From: a virus
Length of the DNA: 54,345 bases
IMG/VR virus record: IMGVR_UViG_3300036893_000014
Span: 1 to 54,345 of that record
Direction: 5' to 3' (one strand)
The notes beneath the pieces are model-generated. The model did no database searches, was not told where the DNA came from, and worked only from the letters and a program-made list of their open reading frames with translations. Positions 47,469-54,345 of this stretch are shown here, one piece after another. The position numbers and the translations under genes were made by a program. Numbering within the stretch: the stretch's first letter is position 1; the number at the start of each line of letters is the position of its first letter.

Positions 47469-47813
47469 ATGAAAACAGCTTTACTTGTCGCGCTGCTGGC
47501 CGGGAGCCTGCGCGCCGAAACACTAATTACGCCGGCGCCCATCGATCCTTACGACGCGCTGTACATTACCGCCTTCAATCCGGACTACAGCCTTGGGCCG
47601 TCGATCTACAGCGGAACGGAACTCTGGAGCGTATGGGAGTCGCGCGGCACTCCTGAAGCGCTGGCGGCATCACAGGCGGCGCACTTCATCGCGGGCTATC
47701 AGTTCATCGAGATCCCCGCACCCGTATCCGAATCTCCTGAGCCGGGTACGTTCGCAATCGCATCTATCGGGATTCTCGCGCTCTATGCGGTCAGAGGAAG
47801 GCGGGGACGATGA
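47469..47813 (+). CDS. PEP-CTERM sorting-signal protein
   Basis: A 114-residue protein from ATG 47469 (GGGAGATGGGG upstream). The N-terminus MKTALLVALLAGSLRAE is a Sec signal peptide. The C-terminus has PEPGT at residues 90-94, a hydrophobic helix (FAIASIGILALYAV) at 95-108, and RGRRGR, the full PEP-CTERM tripartite signal read by bacterial exosortases. The middle is a small Tyr/Pro/Ser-rich domain without Cys. It should be exported and anchored or sorted at the host surface by host machinery, perhaps for superinfection exclusion or surface change; that role is inference. Confidence 0.88.
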   Translation: MKTALLVALLAGSLRAETLITPAPIDPYDALYITAFNPDYSLGPSIYSGTELWSVWESRGTPEALAASQAAHFIAGYQFIEIPAPVSESPEPGTFAIASIGILALYAVRGRRGR

Positions 47814-47971
47814 AAACCAAAACCGAACGCAGGCAAGCGGCAAACGAACTGTACCTGTTCTGGTACAAACTGGAGCAGGAGTCGCTCCGGGAGTATTGCC
47901 CAAATCGGAAATTTATCGTGCGCGCGGCTGCGGCCATGAGATGGAAGAATCAGACACTGCGGGAAAAATAA
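47810..47971 (+). CDS. Small basic helical protein (53 aa)
   Basis: A 53-residue protein starting MKTKTERRQAANELYLFWYK, coupled by ATGA to the PEP-CTERM gene. It is highly charged and helical, with Trp/Tyr residues. No family recognised. Confidence 0.55.
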   Translation: MKTKTERRQAANELYLFWYKLEQESLREYCPNRKFIVRAAAAMRWKNQTLREK

Positions 47972-48009
47972 TTATTGCGAAATTATCCGCCGTGTTTTAT
48001 CCTGACTGC

Positions 48010-48183
48010 ATGGCGAAAGATAAACCAGAATCACGAATCAACTTCCCGGCTCCTCGGCAACTCCGCAAGCGCCTGAACGATTACGCGGCGCAGCACAACA
48101 CGCACCGGAACGTTTTGCTGGTGCGCTTTATGCGGGCGATTGTCGGGAGCGGGAAGAACCCGGACGATTATTTTAAGGAGTAA
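48010..48183 (+). CDS. Ribbon-helix-helix-like small regulator (57 aa)
   Basis: A 57-residue protein from ATG 48010 starting MAKDKPESRINFPAPRQLRK. The segment RINFPAPRQLRKRLNDYAAQ then HNTHRNVLLVRFMRAIV has the beta-helix-helix spacing of Arc/MetJ-type proteins. An upstream TTGCGA-17 nt-TATCCT pair lies so close to the ATG that only a near-leaderless transcript would fit. Likely a transcription regulator. Confidence 0.5.
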   Translation: MAKDKPESRINFPAPRQLRKRLNDYAAQHNTHRNVLLVRFMRAIVGSGKNPDDYFKE

Positions 48184-48186
48184 TTT

Positions 48187-48501
48187 ATGAGCATAACTAT
48201 CGGATTGCATTACCACGATGAGCCAAACCCGGAGTGCCGATTTTCATGGGCGCAAGCGCTTGACGGAGGACGGCCGGTATCAGCTATCCAACTTCAGGGG
48301 GTTACGATCTTTTTCGAGAAGACCGACCAGATCGATGCGCTGGGCGCTGTGCTTGCCGAGGCGCGGAATGGATTGGTTGCGTTGTCGAAACCCCAGCCCG
48401 TCGCGCAGATTCTGGAAGAGGTGGAGGACCTGATCGAGCGCGACGAACCGGCTGGCCCCGCTGCCTATCAGGGCGATGGCGTGTTTGCGGAGAATCACTG
48501 A
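48187..48501 (+). CDS. Hypothetical protein (104 aa)
   Basis: A 104-residue protein starting MSITIGLHYHDEPNPECRFS, with TAAGGAG just before it. It has a beta-rich start (IQLQGVTIFFEKTDQID) and an acidic helical C-terminus (AQILEEVEDLIERDE). No family recognised. Confidence 0.6.
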   Translation: MSITIGLHYHDEPNPECRFSWAQALDGGRPVSAIQLQGVTIFFEKTDQIDALGAVLAEARNGLVALSKPQPVAQILEEVEDLIERDEPAGPAAYQGDGVFAENH

Positions 48502-48767
48502 TGAGTATCCCGTCAGACGTAAACTTTTCGGTTATGTGTCTGGTGCGCGGGAATTCTTTCCCGGTCGCCTTGAGTCGCAATCTGTCGATGGCCGATGCGT
48601 TGAGAGAAGTAGCCGATTACCGCGACAAGCAGAAGTCAGCCGGGTTTCGCGTGCGACAGCATAAGGCTACAGGCACCGTCAACCTCGAACGGCGCGGATG
48701 GATCGATATCATCAACCCTCACGGCGGAAAAACTGAAGCGGAATACTGGGCGGAGCCGACCGTATGA
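48501..48767 (+). CDS. Hypothetical protein (88 aa)
   Basis: An 88-residue protein starting MSIPSDVNFSVMCLVRGNSF. Beta/alpha sequence with ADALREVADYRDKQKSAG and GTVNLERRGWIDIINPHGG. Overlaps the upstream stop by TGATG and the next gene by ATGA. No family recognised. Confidence 0.6.
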   Translation: MSIPSDVNFSVMCLVRGNSFPVALSRNLSMADALREVADYRDKQKSAGFRVRQHKATGTVNLERRGWIDIINPHGGKTEAEYWAEPTV

Positions 48768-48913
48768 GCCGCGCCGACACATTCCGTATCGCCGACAAGC
48801 TCTTCCAGATCAGCCCAAGGGCCGACAAGTTTGCCGAATTACTCCGCGAACTTGGAGAGAACGGCGAATTGTGGGAAGTTGACGAAATTATGAGCAGGCT
48901 GGGAGGCCACTGA
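48764..48913 (+). CDS. Small helical protein (49 aa)
   Basis: A 49-residue protein from ATG 48764 starting MSRADTFRIADKLFQISPRA. It is helical and acidic. Coupled by ATGA and TGATG to the genes on both sides; the recombination nuclease follows. No family recognised. Confidence 0.55.
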   Translation: MSRADTFRIADKLFQISPRADKFAELLRELGENGELWEVDEIMSRLGGH

Positions 48914-49893
48914 TGAGCAACCTACCCGCCCGCCAGGAGCGCATCATCTACGATCTTCCCGCCTCCGAATACCACGCCACGCCGGGACTCAGCCACAGCG
49001 CCATGAAGGATCTGATTATCTCCCCGATGCGCTTCTGGCATAACCACGTTCGCCCTGACCGTGAGCCGCAGGAAGAAACCGATTTCATGATCTTCGGTCG
49101 CGCCCTGCATTCGGCGGTGCTGGATACGCCGGAAGTCTTCGACGCGCAATTCTGCTGTGAGTACATCCCGCCGTCGGATGCGCTGGACAAGTCAGACGAT
49201 ATCAAACAGTGGATCAAAGACAACGGCGGGAAGCCAACTGGAACCGTCAAAAGCGCGCCGGGAGGATGGATCGATCAGGCACTGGCAATTGATCCGCATG
49301 TTGTGATCCTTGAGAGAGAGCAGCGCCGCCACTTCGCCAAGAACGAAGGCAAACACATCCTGAAGTCCGAGGACTGGAGCCGCCTCGCGGGATGCGCGAA
49401 GGCACTCGTCGTCGAGCCGGAATTTCAGCGACTTCGATCTGTTGGCCGTTCCGAGGTTTCGTATTTCGTGACCGATCCCGATACCGGCGTACCCCTCAAG
49501 GCCCGCATGGATTTCGTCGCGCCGAAGTGGACGCTGGACCCGAAGACTTTCAGCCAGAAGGGCAAACCGATTGACCGGACAGTAGCGGACGCGATTTACT
49601 TTGAGGGATATTACCGGCAGGCGTACCTGTACACGACGATTCGCGAGATCGCCGGCGAAGGCAAGACGGATTTCATTAACCCGTTCGTGGAATCCGAGGA
49701 ACCGCACGAAGTCCGCATCCGCCGCCACAATCAGACAAGTTTGCTGTGGGAAGTCGGGCGCAGCGAAGTAATCCGCCTGATTCGCCTGTACGCGACATTG
49801 ATGGACAGGTTCGGCACTGACAGGCCGTGGCGCACGAATGCGACGGTTGACGATTTGATGGACGAGGAGATTAAGGGGCTGGCATGGACGTAG
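48913..49893 (+). CDS. PD-(D/E)XK exonuclease (RecE/YqaJ-like, DUF3799)
   Basis: A 326-residue protein from ATG 48913. It has LSHSAMKDLIISPMRFWHNH (the RecE/YqaJ N-terminal 'S.S..K.....P..Y' pattern), FGRALHSAVLDTPE (the 'G..lH..ll...' helix), and a catalytic set with PLKARMDFVAPKWTLDPKTF (Asp, then the D-x-K-like strand) followed by YYRQAYLY (Q-x-x-x-Y). This is the nuclease half of a phage recombination pair. It would make 3' single-strand tails at double-strand ends. It overlaps the AAA ATPase gene. Confidence 0.9.
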   Translation: MSNLPARQERIIYDLPASEYHATPGLSHSAMKDLIISPMRFWHNHVRPDREPQEETDFMIFGRALHSAVLDTPEVFDAQFCCEYIPPSDALDKSDDIKQWIKDNGGKPTGTVKSAPGGWIDQALAIDPHVVILEREQRRHFAKNEGKHILKSEDWSRLAGCAKALVVEPEFQRLRSVGRSEVSYFVTDPDTGVPLKARMDFVAPKWTLDPKTFSQKGKPIDRTVADAIYFEGYYRQAYLYTTIREIAGEGKTDFINPFVESEEPHEVRIRRHNQTSLLWEVGRSEVIRLIRLYATLMDRFGTDRPWRTNATVDDLMDEEIKGLAWT

Positions 49894-50840
49894 ACGAGTT
49901 TGAAGTAATCAAAGCCGAGCGCATCTCGGTCCCTCTGCTGATCTCACTTTCCGGCACTAGTGGGAGCGGTAAGACGTTCTCCGGCCTGCTGCTGGCGGGA
50001 GGAATCGCGGGCGCAGATGGGCAGGTCGGTATGATCGACGCCGAGAACGGCCGCGGCTCTCTCTATGCCGACGATCCCGACATCATGAAGGCGATTCCGA
50101 AGGGATATCTTCGGACTGCGATCTCCGCGCCGTACAGTCCACAGCGTTACATCAAGGCGATCAAGGCGCAGGAAGCGGCCGGCGTCACGGTATGTCTGAT
50201 CGATTCCACCACCCATGAATGGGAAGGTGAGGGCGGCTGTACGGACATCGCCGAGAACAACAAGCTGAAGGGGATGCCTAACTGGGCGATGGCGAAGCGC
50301 GAGCATAAGCGATTCCTCGCCTACTGCCTGTCTTCCCGGATGCACATAATTTTCTGCCTCCGAGCGCGCGACAAGGTGAAGATCACGCCGGATAACAAGG
50401 TCATCCCGATTGGAATTCAGCCGATCGCAGAGAAAAATTTCGTTTTCGAGATGCTGATCTCGCTGATGTTCGATGAGGCCACGCACCAGTACTCGTGCCT
50501 GAAGGTGCCGAAGATGCTGACTGCTACGTTTCCCGGCGGAAAGCTCATTACGAGAGAGCACGGCTTACTGATTCGCCAGTGGAGCGACGGAGGACGCGCA
50601 GAAGATCCGATGGAGTCCGTCCAGAAGCGAGCCAGGTCCGCTGCTGAGTTGGGTATGGAGGAGTACCAGGCGCTGTTCTCCGGGCTTACGAAGACCGAAC
50701 AGAAAGCGCTGGCATCGACCACGCACGCGGCAAATAAAAAGATTGCGGAAGACTTCGACAAGGCGGCAAAACTGGCCGCTGAGGCGGAAGAATCCGAAGC
50801 CGCCGAACTGAAGCGCCGGGGCGTGATCCCGGAGGAGTAG
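49884..50840 (+). CDS. AAA_24-type P-loop ATPase (phage recombinase-like)
   Basis: A 318-residue protein from ATG 49884. Walker A GTSGSGKT at residues 24-31, and a Walker-B-like VTVCLIDSTTHEW near 100-112. Central conserved parts include RDKVKITPDNKVIPIG and a C-terminal acidic coiled-coil tail. This is the AAA_24/Sak4-like family often found with a RecE-like nuclease; it promotes annealing or strand exchange. A GCATGGACG junction overlaps the nuclease stop. Confidence 0.85.
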   Translation: MDVDEFEVIKAERISVPLLISLSGTSGSGKTFSGLLLAGGIAGADGQVGMIDAENGRGSLYADDPDIMKAIPKGYLRTAISAPYSPQRYIKAIKAQEAAGVTVCLIDSTTHEWEGEGGCTDIAENNKLKGMPNWAMAKREHKRFLAYCLSSRMHIIFCLRARDKVKITPDNKVIPIGIQPIAEKNFVFEMLISLMFDEATHQYSCLKVPKMLTATFPGGKLITREHGLLIRQWSDGGRAEDPMESVQKRARSAAELGMEEYQALFSGLTKTEQKALASTTHAANKKIAEDFDKAAKLAAEAEESEAAELKRRGVIPEE

Positions 50841-50870
50841 TAACTAATCTCAAAGGAGCAATATGGAGTC

Positions 50871-51386
50871 ATGAGCACGCAACCGGCAAGTCAAAGACCA
50901 ACCACGGGCAAGGAAGCGCTTCTCAAACCGCATCTGCTATCCACCATCGAGAGGCTAAAGAAGTTGATTGAGATGGATGCACCTGCCGTCATCATCGGAC
51001 ATGATGCCTTTGCTGTCTTTGCGACGGCACTGGCGGTTTACGGCGATTCGGCTGGCAACGGACTGATTTCCCTACTTCGGGAATCTAATCTGCACGGTCG
51101 CGGCGTTTGCGATCACGAAGACTGCACGAACTACGTGGAGCGCCCGCCGTCTGGTACTTGCAATCCATGCCTGACGAAAATGGGCGTGAACTGCTTGACG
51201 GCGGAAGACTGGAAAGAAGTCGCGGCCATCCACTCGCCAGCGAAGCGCAAACTGATCGTCTGGCAGGTGAACGAACGCGGCTTCGTCGTGATCGACCCGG
51301 TAGCGCGGATGGAGATTTCAGAGATTTTTGAAACCCGAGAAGAGGCGGAAGCAGAGATGGACCGCGATTTTGAAGACGAGGAATAA
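50871..51386 (+). CDS. Hypothetical protein with Cys-rich segment (171 aa)
   Basis: A 171-residue protein from ATG 50871 starting MSTQPASQRPTTGKEALLKP. A helical first half is followed by GRGVCDHEDCTNYVERPP and GTCNPCLTKMGVNC, giving about five Cys that could bind zinc, and an acidic C-terminus. It follows the recombination pair. No family recognised. Confidence 0.6.
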   Translation: MSTQPASQRPTTGKEALLKPHLLSTIERLKKLIEMDAPAVIIGHDAFAVFATALAVYGDSAGNGLISLLRESNLHGRGVCDHEDCTNYVERPPSGTCNPCLTKMGVNCLTAEDWKEVAAIHSPAKRKLIVWQVNERGFVVIDPVARMEISEIFETREEAEAEMDRDFEDEE

Positions 51387-51395
51387 AGGAGCACT

Positions 51396-51755
51396 ATGTC
51401 AAAACGAAAGCACACCGAAGCGCCGGAACCGCCGGCAAAAGAAACGCCCGAACTTTCCATTTCGGAGATTATGGAGTTAGCCGATGCGCACCCAATCGCA
51501 GGAGATCCGCCGGCGATAGCTCCTCCGCCTTTGATAGTTCCGCCGCCTTTGGCTACACAGGAAGAGCCGGCGTCCGAAACCCGCAAGCCACGCACCCGCC
51601 TGACACCGGCCGAGAAGATGGCGAAGTTGCAGTCCGAGATCGCCACCCAAAAACAGAGGCTCGCCGACAACGTGACTGAAAAGCGGAAGGCCGTCGATGC
51701 GGCCCAGGCAGCGCTCGATCAGGCGAAGACGGAGTACGAAAGGCTGACGGCCTAG
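51396..51755 (+). CDS. Pro-rich protein with coiled-coil tail (119 aa)
   Basis: A 119-residue protein from ATG 51396 starting MSKRKHTEAPEPPAKETPEL. Residues about 40-65 are Pro-rich; residues about 72-118 form a charged helix with heptad spacing (LQSEIATQKQRLADNVTEK). Possibly a phage scaffold-like or host-takeover protein. No family recognised. Confidence 0.6.
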   Translation: MSKRKHTEAPEPPAKETPELSISEIMELADAHPIAGDPPAIAPPPLIVPPPLATQEEPASETRKPRTRLTPAEKMAKLQSEIATQKQRLADNVTEKRKAVDAAQAALDQAKTEYERLTA

Positions 51756-51760
51756 ACTTT

Positions 51761-51836
51761 CCCCGCGAAATCCAAACCGAATCCGGCAAAGCGGGCACGC
51801 TTGACCTCGGGGGAGGAACCGGGTTCGGTCGCGGGG
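51761..51836 (+). promoter_or_regulatory. Structured 76-nt leader
   Basis: CCCCGCGA (51761-51768) closes with TCGCGGGG (51829-51836). An inner ACCGAATCCGG (51776-51786) pairs with CCGGGTTCGGT (51819-51829) with one G-U. The leader ends 8 nt before AGGAGAAG and the ATG at 51853, like the leaders at 44572 and 46170. A cis-acting RNA control is plausible. Confidence 0.5.
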
Positions 51837-51852
51837 ATAAAGGAGAAGCGAA

Positions 51853-51966
51853 ATGAAATGGATTAGCGTTGAAGAGGCACTACCAGGACTCGGCGTTTTT
51901 ATATGGACGGTTGGGATGGAAGTTTTGCGCCGTGCAAGGCGAAGGGAGAAGCGAAGTGATGGGTGA
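51853..51966 (+). CDS. Truncated DUF551-like small protein (37 aa)
   Basis: A 37-residue protein from ATG 51853 (AGGAGAAG upstream) starting MKWISVEEALPGLGVFIWTV. 'WISVEE.LP' is the start of the DUF551 family seen in phages; the rest of the domain is missing, so it may be a remnant. Ends overlapping the next start. Confidence 0.45.
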   Translation: MKWISVEEALPGLGVFIWTVGMEVLRRARRREKRSDG

Positions 51967-52369
51967 CAAGCGAACGGTGCCCGAACTTCAGAGGACTATC
52001 GAGGATCTGGAGCGTGTAATCTGCCGAGCAAAGGCCGCCAATAACACGCCCACGGTCGCGGAATGCCGCAAGGCGATAAGATCCCTGAAGGCACACATCA
52101 AGAGCGCTAAAAAGCGTGAGGACAATCTTCCTAATTCCTGCTTCGGAGCGCCGGCATACACCGTTACAGCGTCAAATCTTGACATTTCATCTGGGGTGCC
52201 ATTGTCGCCGATGCCCTCATATACCATCTCAAGCACGGTTCCGCAAGCCGCTGCGCCCTCTCCGGCGGAGCACGAAGATCCGGGCTTCGGGACTCATGTT
52301 CGGGAAGCTGTCGAGATCGTAAAAGACTGGATGGGCAAGCCAGATCTGGCGAGGGGAGAGGCAAAGTGA
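51959..52369 (+). CDS. Hypothetical protein (136 aa)
   Basis: A 136-residue protein from ATG 51959 starting MGDKRTVPELQRTIEDLERV. An N-terminal coiled-coil-like helix with basic residues is followed by a Ser/Pro/Thr-rich linker and a C-terminal helix (EAVEIVKDWMGKPDLARGE). A frame starting upstream at 51869 is less likely. No family recognised. Confidence 0.55.
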   Translation: MGDKRTVPELQRTIEDLERVICRAKAANNTPTVAECRKAIRSLKAHIKSAKKREDNLPNSCFGAPAYTVTASNLDISSGVPLSPMPSYTISSTVPQAAAPSPAEHEDPGFGTHVREAVEIVKDWMGKPDLARGEAK

Positions 52370-52440
52370 TTGAATCGGGGCGTGCCCACAATGCAATGCC
52401 TGAACGTGACCCAAAGACCTGGCCGGTAGCAGGGGAATAA
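52366..52440 (+). CDS. Very short frame, possible leader peptide (24 aa)
   Basis: GTG 52366 (GTGA overlap) opens a 24-residue frame ending AMPERDPKTWPVAGE. It could be a small gene or a leader; its overlap with the previous stop is the only support. Confidence 0.3.
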   Translation: MIESGRAHNAMPERDPKTWPVAGE

Positions 52441-52456
52441 AAGTAAGCGGGAGCAA

Positions 52457-52771
52457 ATGAGCGAACAAAAACCAAAGTGTGAGCACTGCGGCGAGGAAGT
52501 CGAAGACGGACTAGTTGAAATCAAGGTCGGCCAAATCTGGCGCGATAAAGACAAGCGACGAGAGCAGAACGGCAACGTGCGAACGTTCACGGTGCATTTT
52601 GGGTCTGATAACGTGACTGGCCCATCCTTTAGGGGTGGGCCAGTCACGAAACAAAGGAACGGCATGCACCAATTAAGGGAGGCCAAAACTACGGCTTCTA
52701 CTCATGCACGATCCGGTTTACTCCCCGCTACAGAGTCCATTTCACTTTACCGCTCTTTAGCCGGGGAGTAA
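52457..52771 (+). CDS. Hypothetical protein with zinc knuckle, broken by palindromes (104 aa)
   Basis: A 104-residue protein from ATG 52457 (GCGGGAG upstream) starting MSEQKPKCEHCGEEVEDGLV. CEHC at residues 8-11 and KVGQIWRDKDKRREQNGNVR resemble a phage 'GQ.WRD.D.R' domain. After about residue 52 the sequence becomes atypical because a 12-bp inverted repeat (52613-52647) and an 11-bp inverted repeat (52717-52772) lie in it; insertion or a frameshift is possible. Confidence 0.5.
   Translation: MSEQKPKCEHCGEEVEDGLVEIKVGQIWRDKDKRREQNGNVRTFTVHFGSDNVTGPSFRGGPVTKQRNGMHQLREAKTTASTHARSGLLPATESISLYRSLAGE
52613..52647 (+). repeat. 12-bp perfect inverted repeat
   Basis: GTGACTGGCCCA (52613-52624) and TGGGCCAGTCAC (52636-52647) with an 11-nt spacer form a very stable hairpin inside the 104-residue frame. 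Confidence 0.8.
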
Positions 52772-52772
52772 A
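52717..52772 (+). repeat. 11-bp perfect inverted repeat overlapping a stop codon
   Basis: TTTACTCCCCG (52717-52727) and CGGGGAGTAAA (52762-52772), 34-nt spacer. It overlaps the stop TAA of the 104-residue frame and lies before the 123-residue gene; it may be a terminator-like or protein-binding site. Confidence 0.75.
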
Positions 52773-52828
52773 GCGCCCGCTCTCGCCCTGATCGGCGCAG
52801 CCCTGAAACCGAAAGCGGAGGAACAGTC

Positions 52829-53200
52829 ATGACAGCACTTGAGAAGATCCAGCGAGAAGCGTGCGAGTGGTGCGGTAAGGGGATGCCGATTGATGTCCGG
52901 CGCTATGAACGAACTCGCGAAGGAGAGTTCCAACAGCGGGCGCTCGACCTTCGCAGGTGCGGCGAGAAGATCGGTGAGCCGCCCATGCACATCACAGGAA
53001 TGACAGATTACAGCACGTTCAACGTACCGAACAAATGGGTTCCCTGTACCGCCCCCTCCGCCGAAACCCTAGTCGAGCAACAGGACGTCCGCATCAAGAC
53101 CTTGGAGGCGGAACTGGCCCGATGCGAAGCCGCGCTGGAGGCTACAGGAGGGTACTCTATTCCATCCCCACCCGCGCAAACGCCCGAACCAGAAGCGTAG
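52829..53200 (+). CDS. Hypothetical protein with coiled coil (123 aa)
   Basis: A 123-residue protein from ATG 52829 (GGAGGAA upstream) starting MTALEKIQREACEWCGKGMP. The N-terminal half has CEWC and a further Cys with Pro/Arg-rich sequence; the C-terminal half has a helix (VEQQDVRIKTLEAELARCEA). No family recognised. Confidence 0.55.
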   Translation: MTALEKIQREACEWCGKGMPIDVRRYERTREGEFQQRALDLRRCGEKIGEPPMHITGMTDYSTFNVPNKWVPCTAPSAETLVEQQDVRIKTLEAELARCEAALEATGGYSIPSPPAQTPEPEA

Positions 53201-53238
53201 GGAGCCAGAGGATTGCACGGAGATACCAGGGAGCGATC

Positions 53239-53736
53239 ATGACTAAAGATAACGCATTGACGAACAATCACCGATTCACGCTGAGCCGCTCGTGGATGGG
53301 AACTGGCGGTCTGGTTAACTGGATAATGTTGAATCCGAGTACGGCCACGGACACCGCCGACGATCCGACCATCAGAAAGTGCATTGGGTTCTCGAAGAGA
53401 TGGGGCTACGGTTCGCTGGTGGTAACGAACCTTTTTGCGTTTCGGGCGACGAATCCGAAAGATTTGATACGCTGTGTGGAAGCCAACTTTGAGCGGGCCG
53501 TGGGGAAAGACAATCTGGAGATCCTTAAGGCTATATCTGACCGTTCGGATTTAGTTGTGGCCGCGTGGGGAGCGAACTTAAACCATATTCGCCTGCGTGG
53601 AACAGATAACGCAGTTATGAAGTTTCTCGATAAACCTCTGCACTGTATCGGCCTAACAAAAGACGGCCACCCGCTACACCCTTGCATGGCAGCTTATACG
53701 GACTCGCCAATACCATTTACCAGGGAGCGGTCATAG
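53239..53736 (+). CDS. DUF1643 domain protein
   Basis: A 165-residue protein from ATG 53239 starting MTKDNALTNNHRFTLSRSWM. It has FTLSRSWMGTGGLVNWIMLN followed by PSTATDTADDPTIRKCIGFS and VVTNLFAFRATNPKDL, the conserved pattern of DUF1643 proteins ('LNPSTA...DPT..RC..FA..WGY...V.NLFA.RAT.P'). Their role is unknown; they are frequent in phages and mobile elements. GGGAG lies 8 nt before the start. Confidence 0.9.
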   Translation: MTKDNALTNNHRFTLSRSWMGTGGLVNWIMLNPSTATDTADDPTIRKCIGFSKRWGYGSLVVTNLFAFRATNPKDLIRCVEANFERAVGKDNLEILKAISDRSDLVVAAWGANLNHIRLRGTDNAVMKFLDKPLHCIGLTKDGHPLHPCMAAYTDSPIPFTRERS

Positions 53737-53758
53737 AGTGAGTGTACAGGAGATAAAA

Positions 53759-53959
53759 ATGAGTGAAAAAGTGAAGGTCATCATTGCGTGCAAGCCGTGT
53801 GGACACGTCGAAGTAGTTTGCGGCATGGAAGCCGAAAAAAACGAGATTCTCGACTGGCTCGAACGCGGACTGACTGTTCGGGCAATTCCGCTTGAAGAAT
53901 TTCAGGCTACGCACGCTGCGACTATGCTCTGCGATTGTAAAGAGGCGGTCCCCGCTTGA
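53759..53959 (+). CDS. Small Cys-containing protein (66 aa)
   Basis: A 66-residue protein from ATG 53759 (AGGAG 7 nt upstream; a longer GTG start at 53738 is less likely). It starts MSEKVKVIIACKPCGHVEVV and has CKPCGH then CDCKEAVPA, so a zinc site is possible. No family recognised. Confidence 0.6.
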   Translation: MSEKVKVIIACKPCGHVEVVCGMEAEKNEILDWLERGLTVRAIPLEEFQATHAATMLCDCKEAVPA

Positions 53960-53973
53960 GTTAAGGAGAGAAG

Positions 53974-54345
53974 ATGAGAGTCGGCACAAAGTCAGTTCTG
54001 TTTGGGGCGCACTGCTTCTTCCTGCATCCATGTTTCGTCGCGGCTGCATGGTGGAAGCTGTTCGGGTTTCCGTGGGACCCGCGCCTGTGGGCCGCATTCT
54101 TTGCTCACGACATCGGATATATCGGCTTGCCGAACATGGACGGAGAAGAAGGAGAGTGGCACCCGGCGACTGGCGCTGCATTGATGGCGCCATTTGACCA
54201 GCATGAGCCGTACTGTTTTCTTTCCCGGTGGAAATGGATCGCCCGCGTCGTATCTCCGATCTGCAATTCACTGTGGGGCTTTAACCCTCAAGGGATGACT
54301 TGGTATTGCTTCTGCTTCTACCATAGTAGGTTCCTCGCAAAGCGC
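53974..54345 (+). CDS. Conserved phage protein, HD-like pattern (partial, cut by right edge)
   Basis: From ATG 53974 (GGAGAGAAG upstream) the frame runs to the window end; the C-terminus is missing, with 124 codons visible. It starts MRVGTKSVLFGAHCFFLHPC and contains FPWDPRLWAAFFAHDIGYIG and then GEEGEWHPATGAALM, with HD and a later His as in HD-type metal sites. It ends with FYHSRFLAKR. I recognise the layout as a conserved phage protein ('LFGAH....HP..VA.AWWKL.GFP.DPRLW.AFF.HD.GY.G.PNMDG'). Enzymatic activity is not shown. Confidence 0.7.
   Translation, partial: MRVGTKSVLFGAHCFFLHPCFVAAAWWKLFGFPWDPRLWAAFFAHDIGYIGLPNMDGEEGEWHPATGAALMAPFDQHEPYCFLSRWKWIARVVSPICNSLWGFNPQGMTWYCFCFYHSRFLAKR

Noticed and set aside
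49192-49728. Minus-strand 178-codon frame opposite the RecE-like nuclease
   Set aside because: Shadow frame; the plus strand carries the catalytic motifs.

Overview
The window is about 54 kb of a tailed double-stranded DNA bacteriophage with podovirus-like content: portal, scaffold, HK97-fold-type capsid, short-tail connector proteins, internal (ejection) proteins and a tail spike, but no tape-measure gene. It carries a tyrosine recombinase, so it may be temperate or plasmid-like, although no recognisable CI-type repressor was found. Both ends are cut inside genes. A gene with a signal peptide and a C-terminal PEP-CTERM sorting signal points to a Gram-negative host with an exosortase (for example an Acidobacteriota/Bryobacterales-like or Verrucomicrobiota-like soil or freshwater bacterium). 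That host assignment is inference.

Layout. (1) 1-12,050, minus strand: head and connector morphogenesis, read right to left as three small genes, portal, two low-complexity small proteins, scaffold, major capsid protein, small structural proteins, a connector/adaptor, a DUF4177-like protein and further tail/connector proteins. (2) 12,059-12,089: a near-perfect dyad between divergent genes, followed on the plus strand by the recombinase. (3) 12,992-17,678, plus strand: small genes and a terminase large subunit divided into an ATPase cistron, a 62-codon cistron and a nuclease cistron with stop-start overlaps. (4) 17,716-23,215, plus strand: a compact cluster of four glycosyltransferases, two SAM methyltransferases and small partners, ending stop-to-stop against (5) 23,212-34,215, minus strand: internal virion proteins (one with a ParB-like domain), a collagen-like tail fibre, a beta-helix tail spike with a signal peptide, and a group of small membrane proteins that may be the lysis region (no endolysin recognised).

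(6) 34,206-41,977, plus strand: replication and DNA metabolism with ATGA/GTGA-coupled genes: a stand-alone CHC2 primase zinc domain, a cytosine-C5 methyltransferase interrupted by a nine-G tract, a SLOG/DUF2493 protein, an SF2 DECH helicase, a VRR-NUC nuclease, a D5-type SF3 helicase, and many tiny Cys-rich proteins. (7) 42,026-42,347: two mirrored arrays of a GTCCCACTT iteron around an inverted repeat, the best candidate replication origin. (8) 43,199-54,345, plus strand: an accessory/early region with repeated structured leaders (a 191-bp near-identical duplication, a 47-bp duplication and a recurrent GGTATACC plus Shine-Dalgarno module), a DUF6948-like gene, an extreme Gly-Asp/Tyr/Ser repeat gene, the PEP-CTERM gene, a RecE-like PD-(D/E)XK nuclease with an AAA_24-type ATPase (recombination pair), a DUF1643 gene and a conserved phage gene cut by the right edge.

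Together the genes describe a phage that replicates from an iteron origin with a D5 helicase, recombines with a RecE-like/AAA pair, packages with a split terminase, and devotes unusual capacity to glycan-transfer enzymes, envelope-targeted proteins and small zinc-binding proteins. The most unusual points are the three-cistron terminase, the poly-G switch in the methyltransferase with an overlapping open frame, the exosortase-targeted phage protein, the mirrored iteron origin and the duplicated structured leaders.
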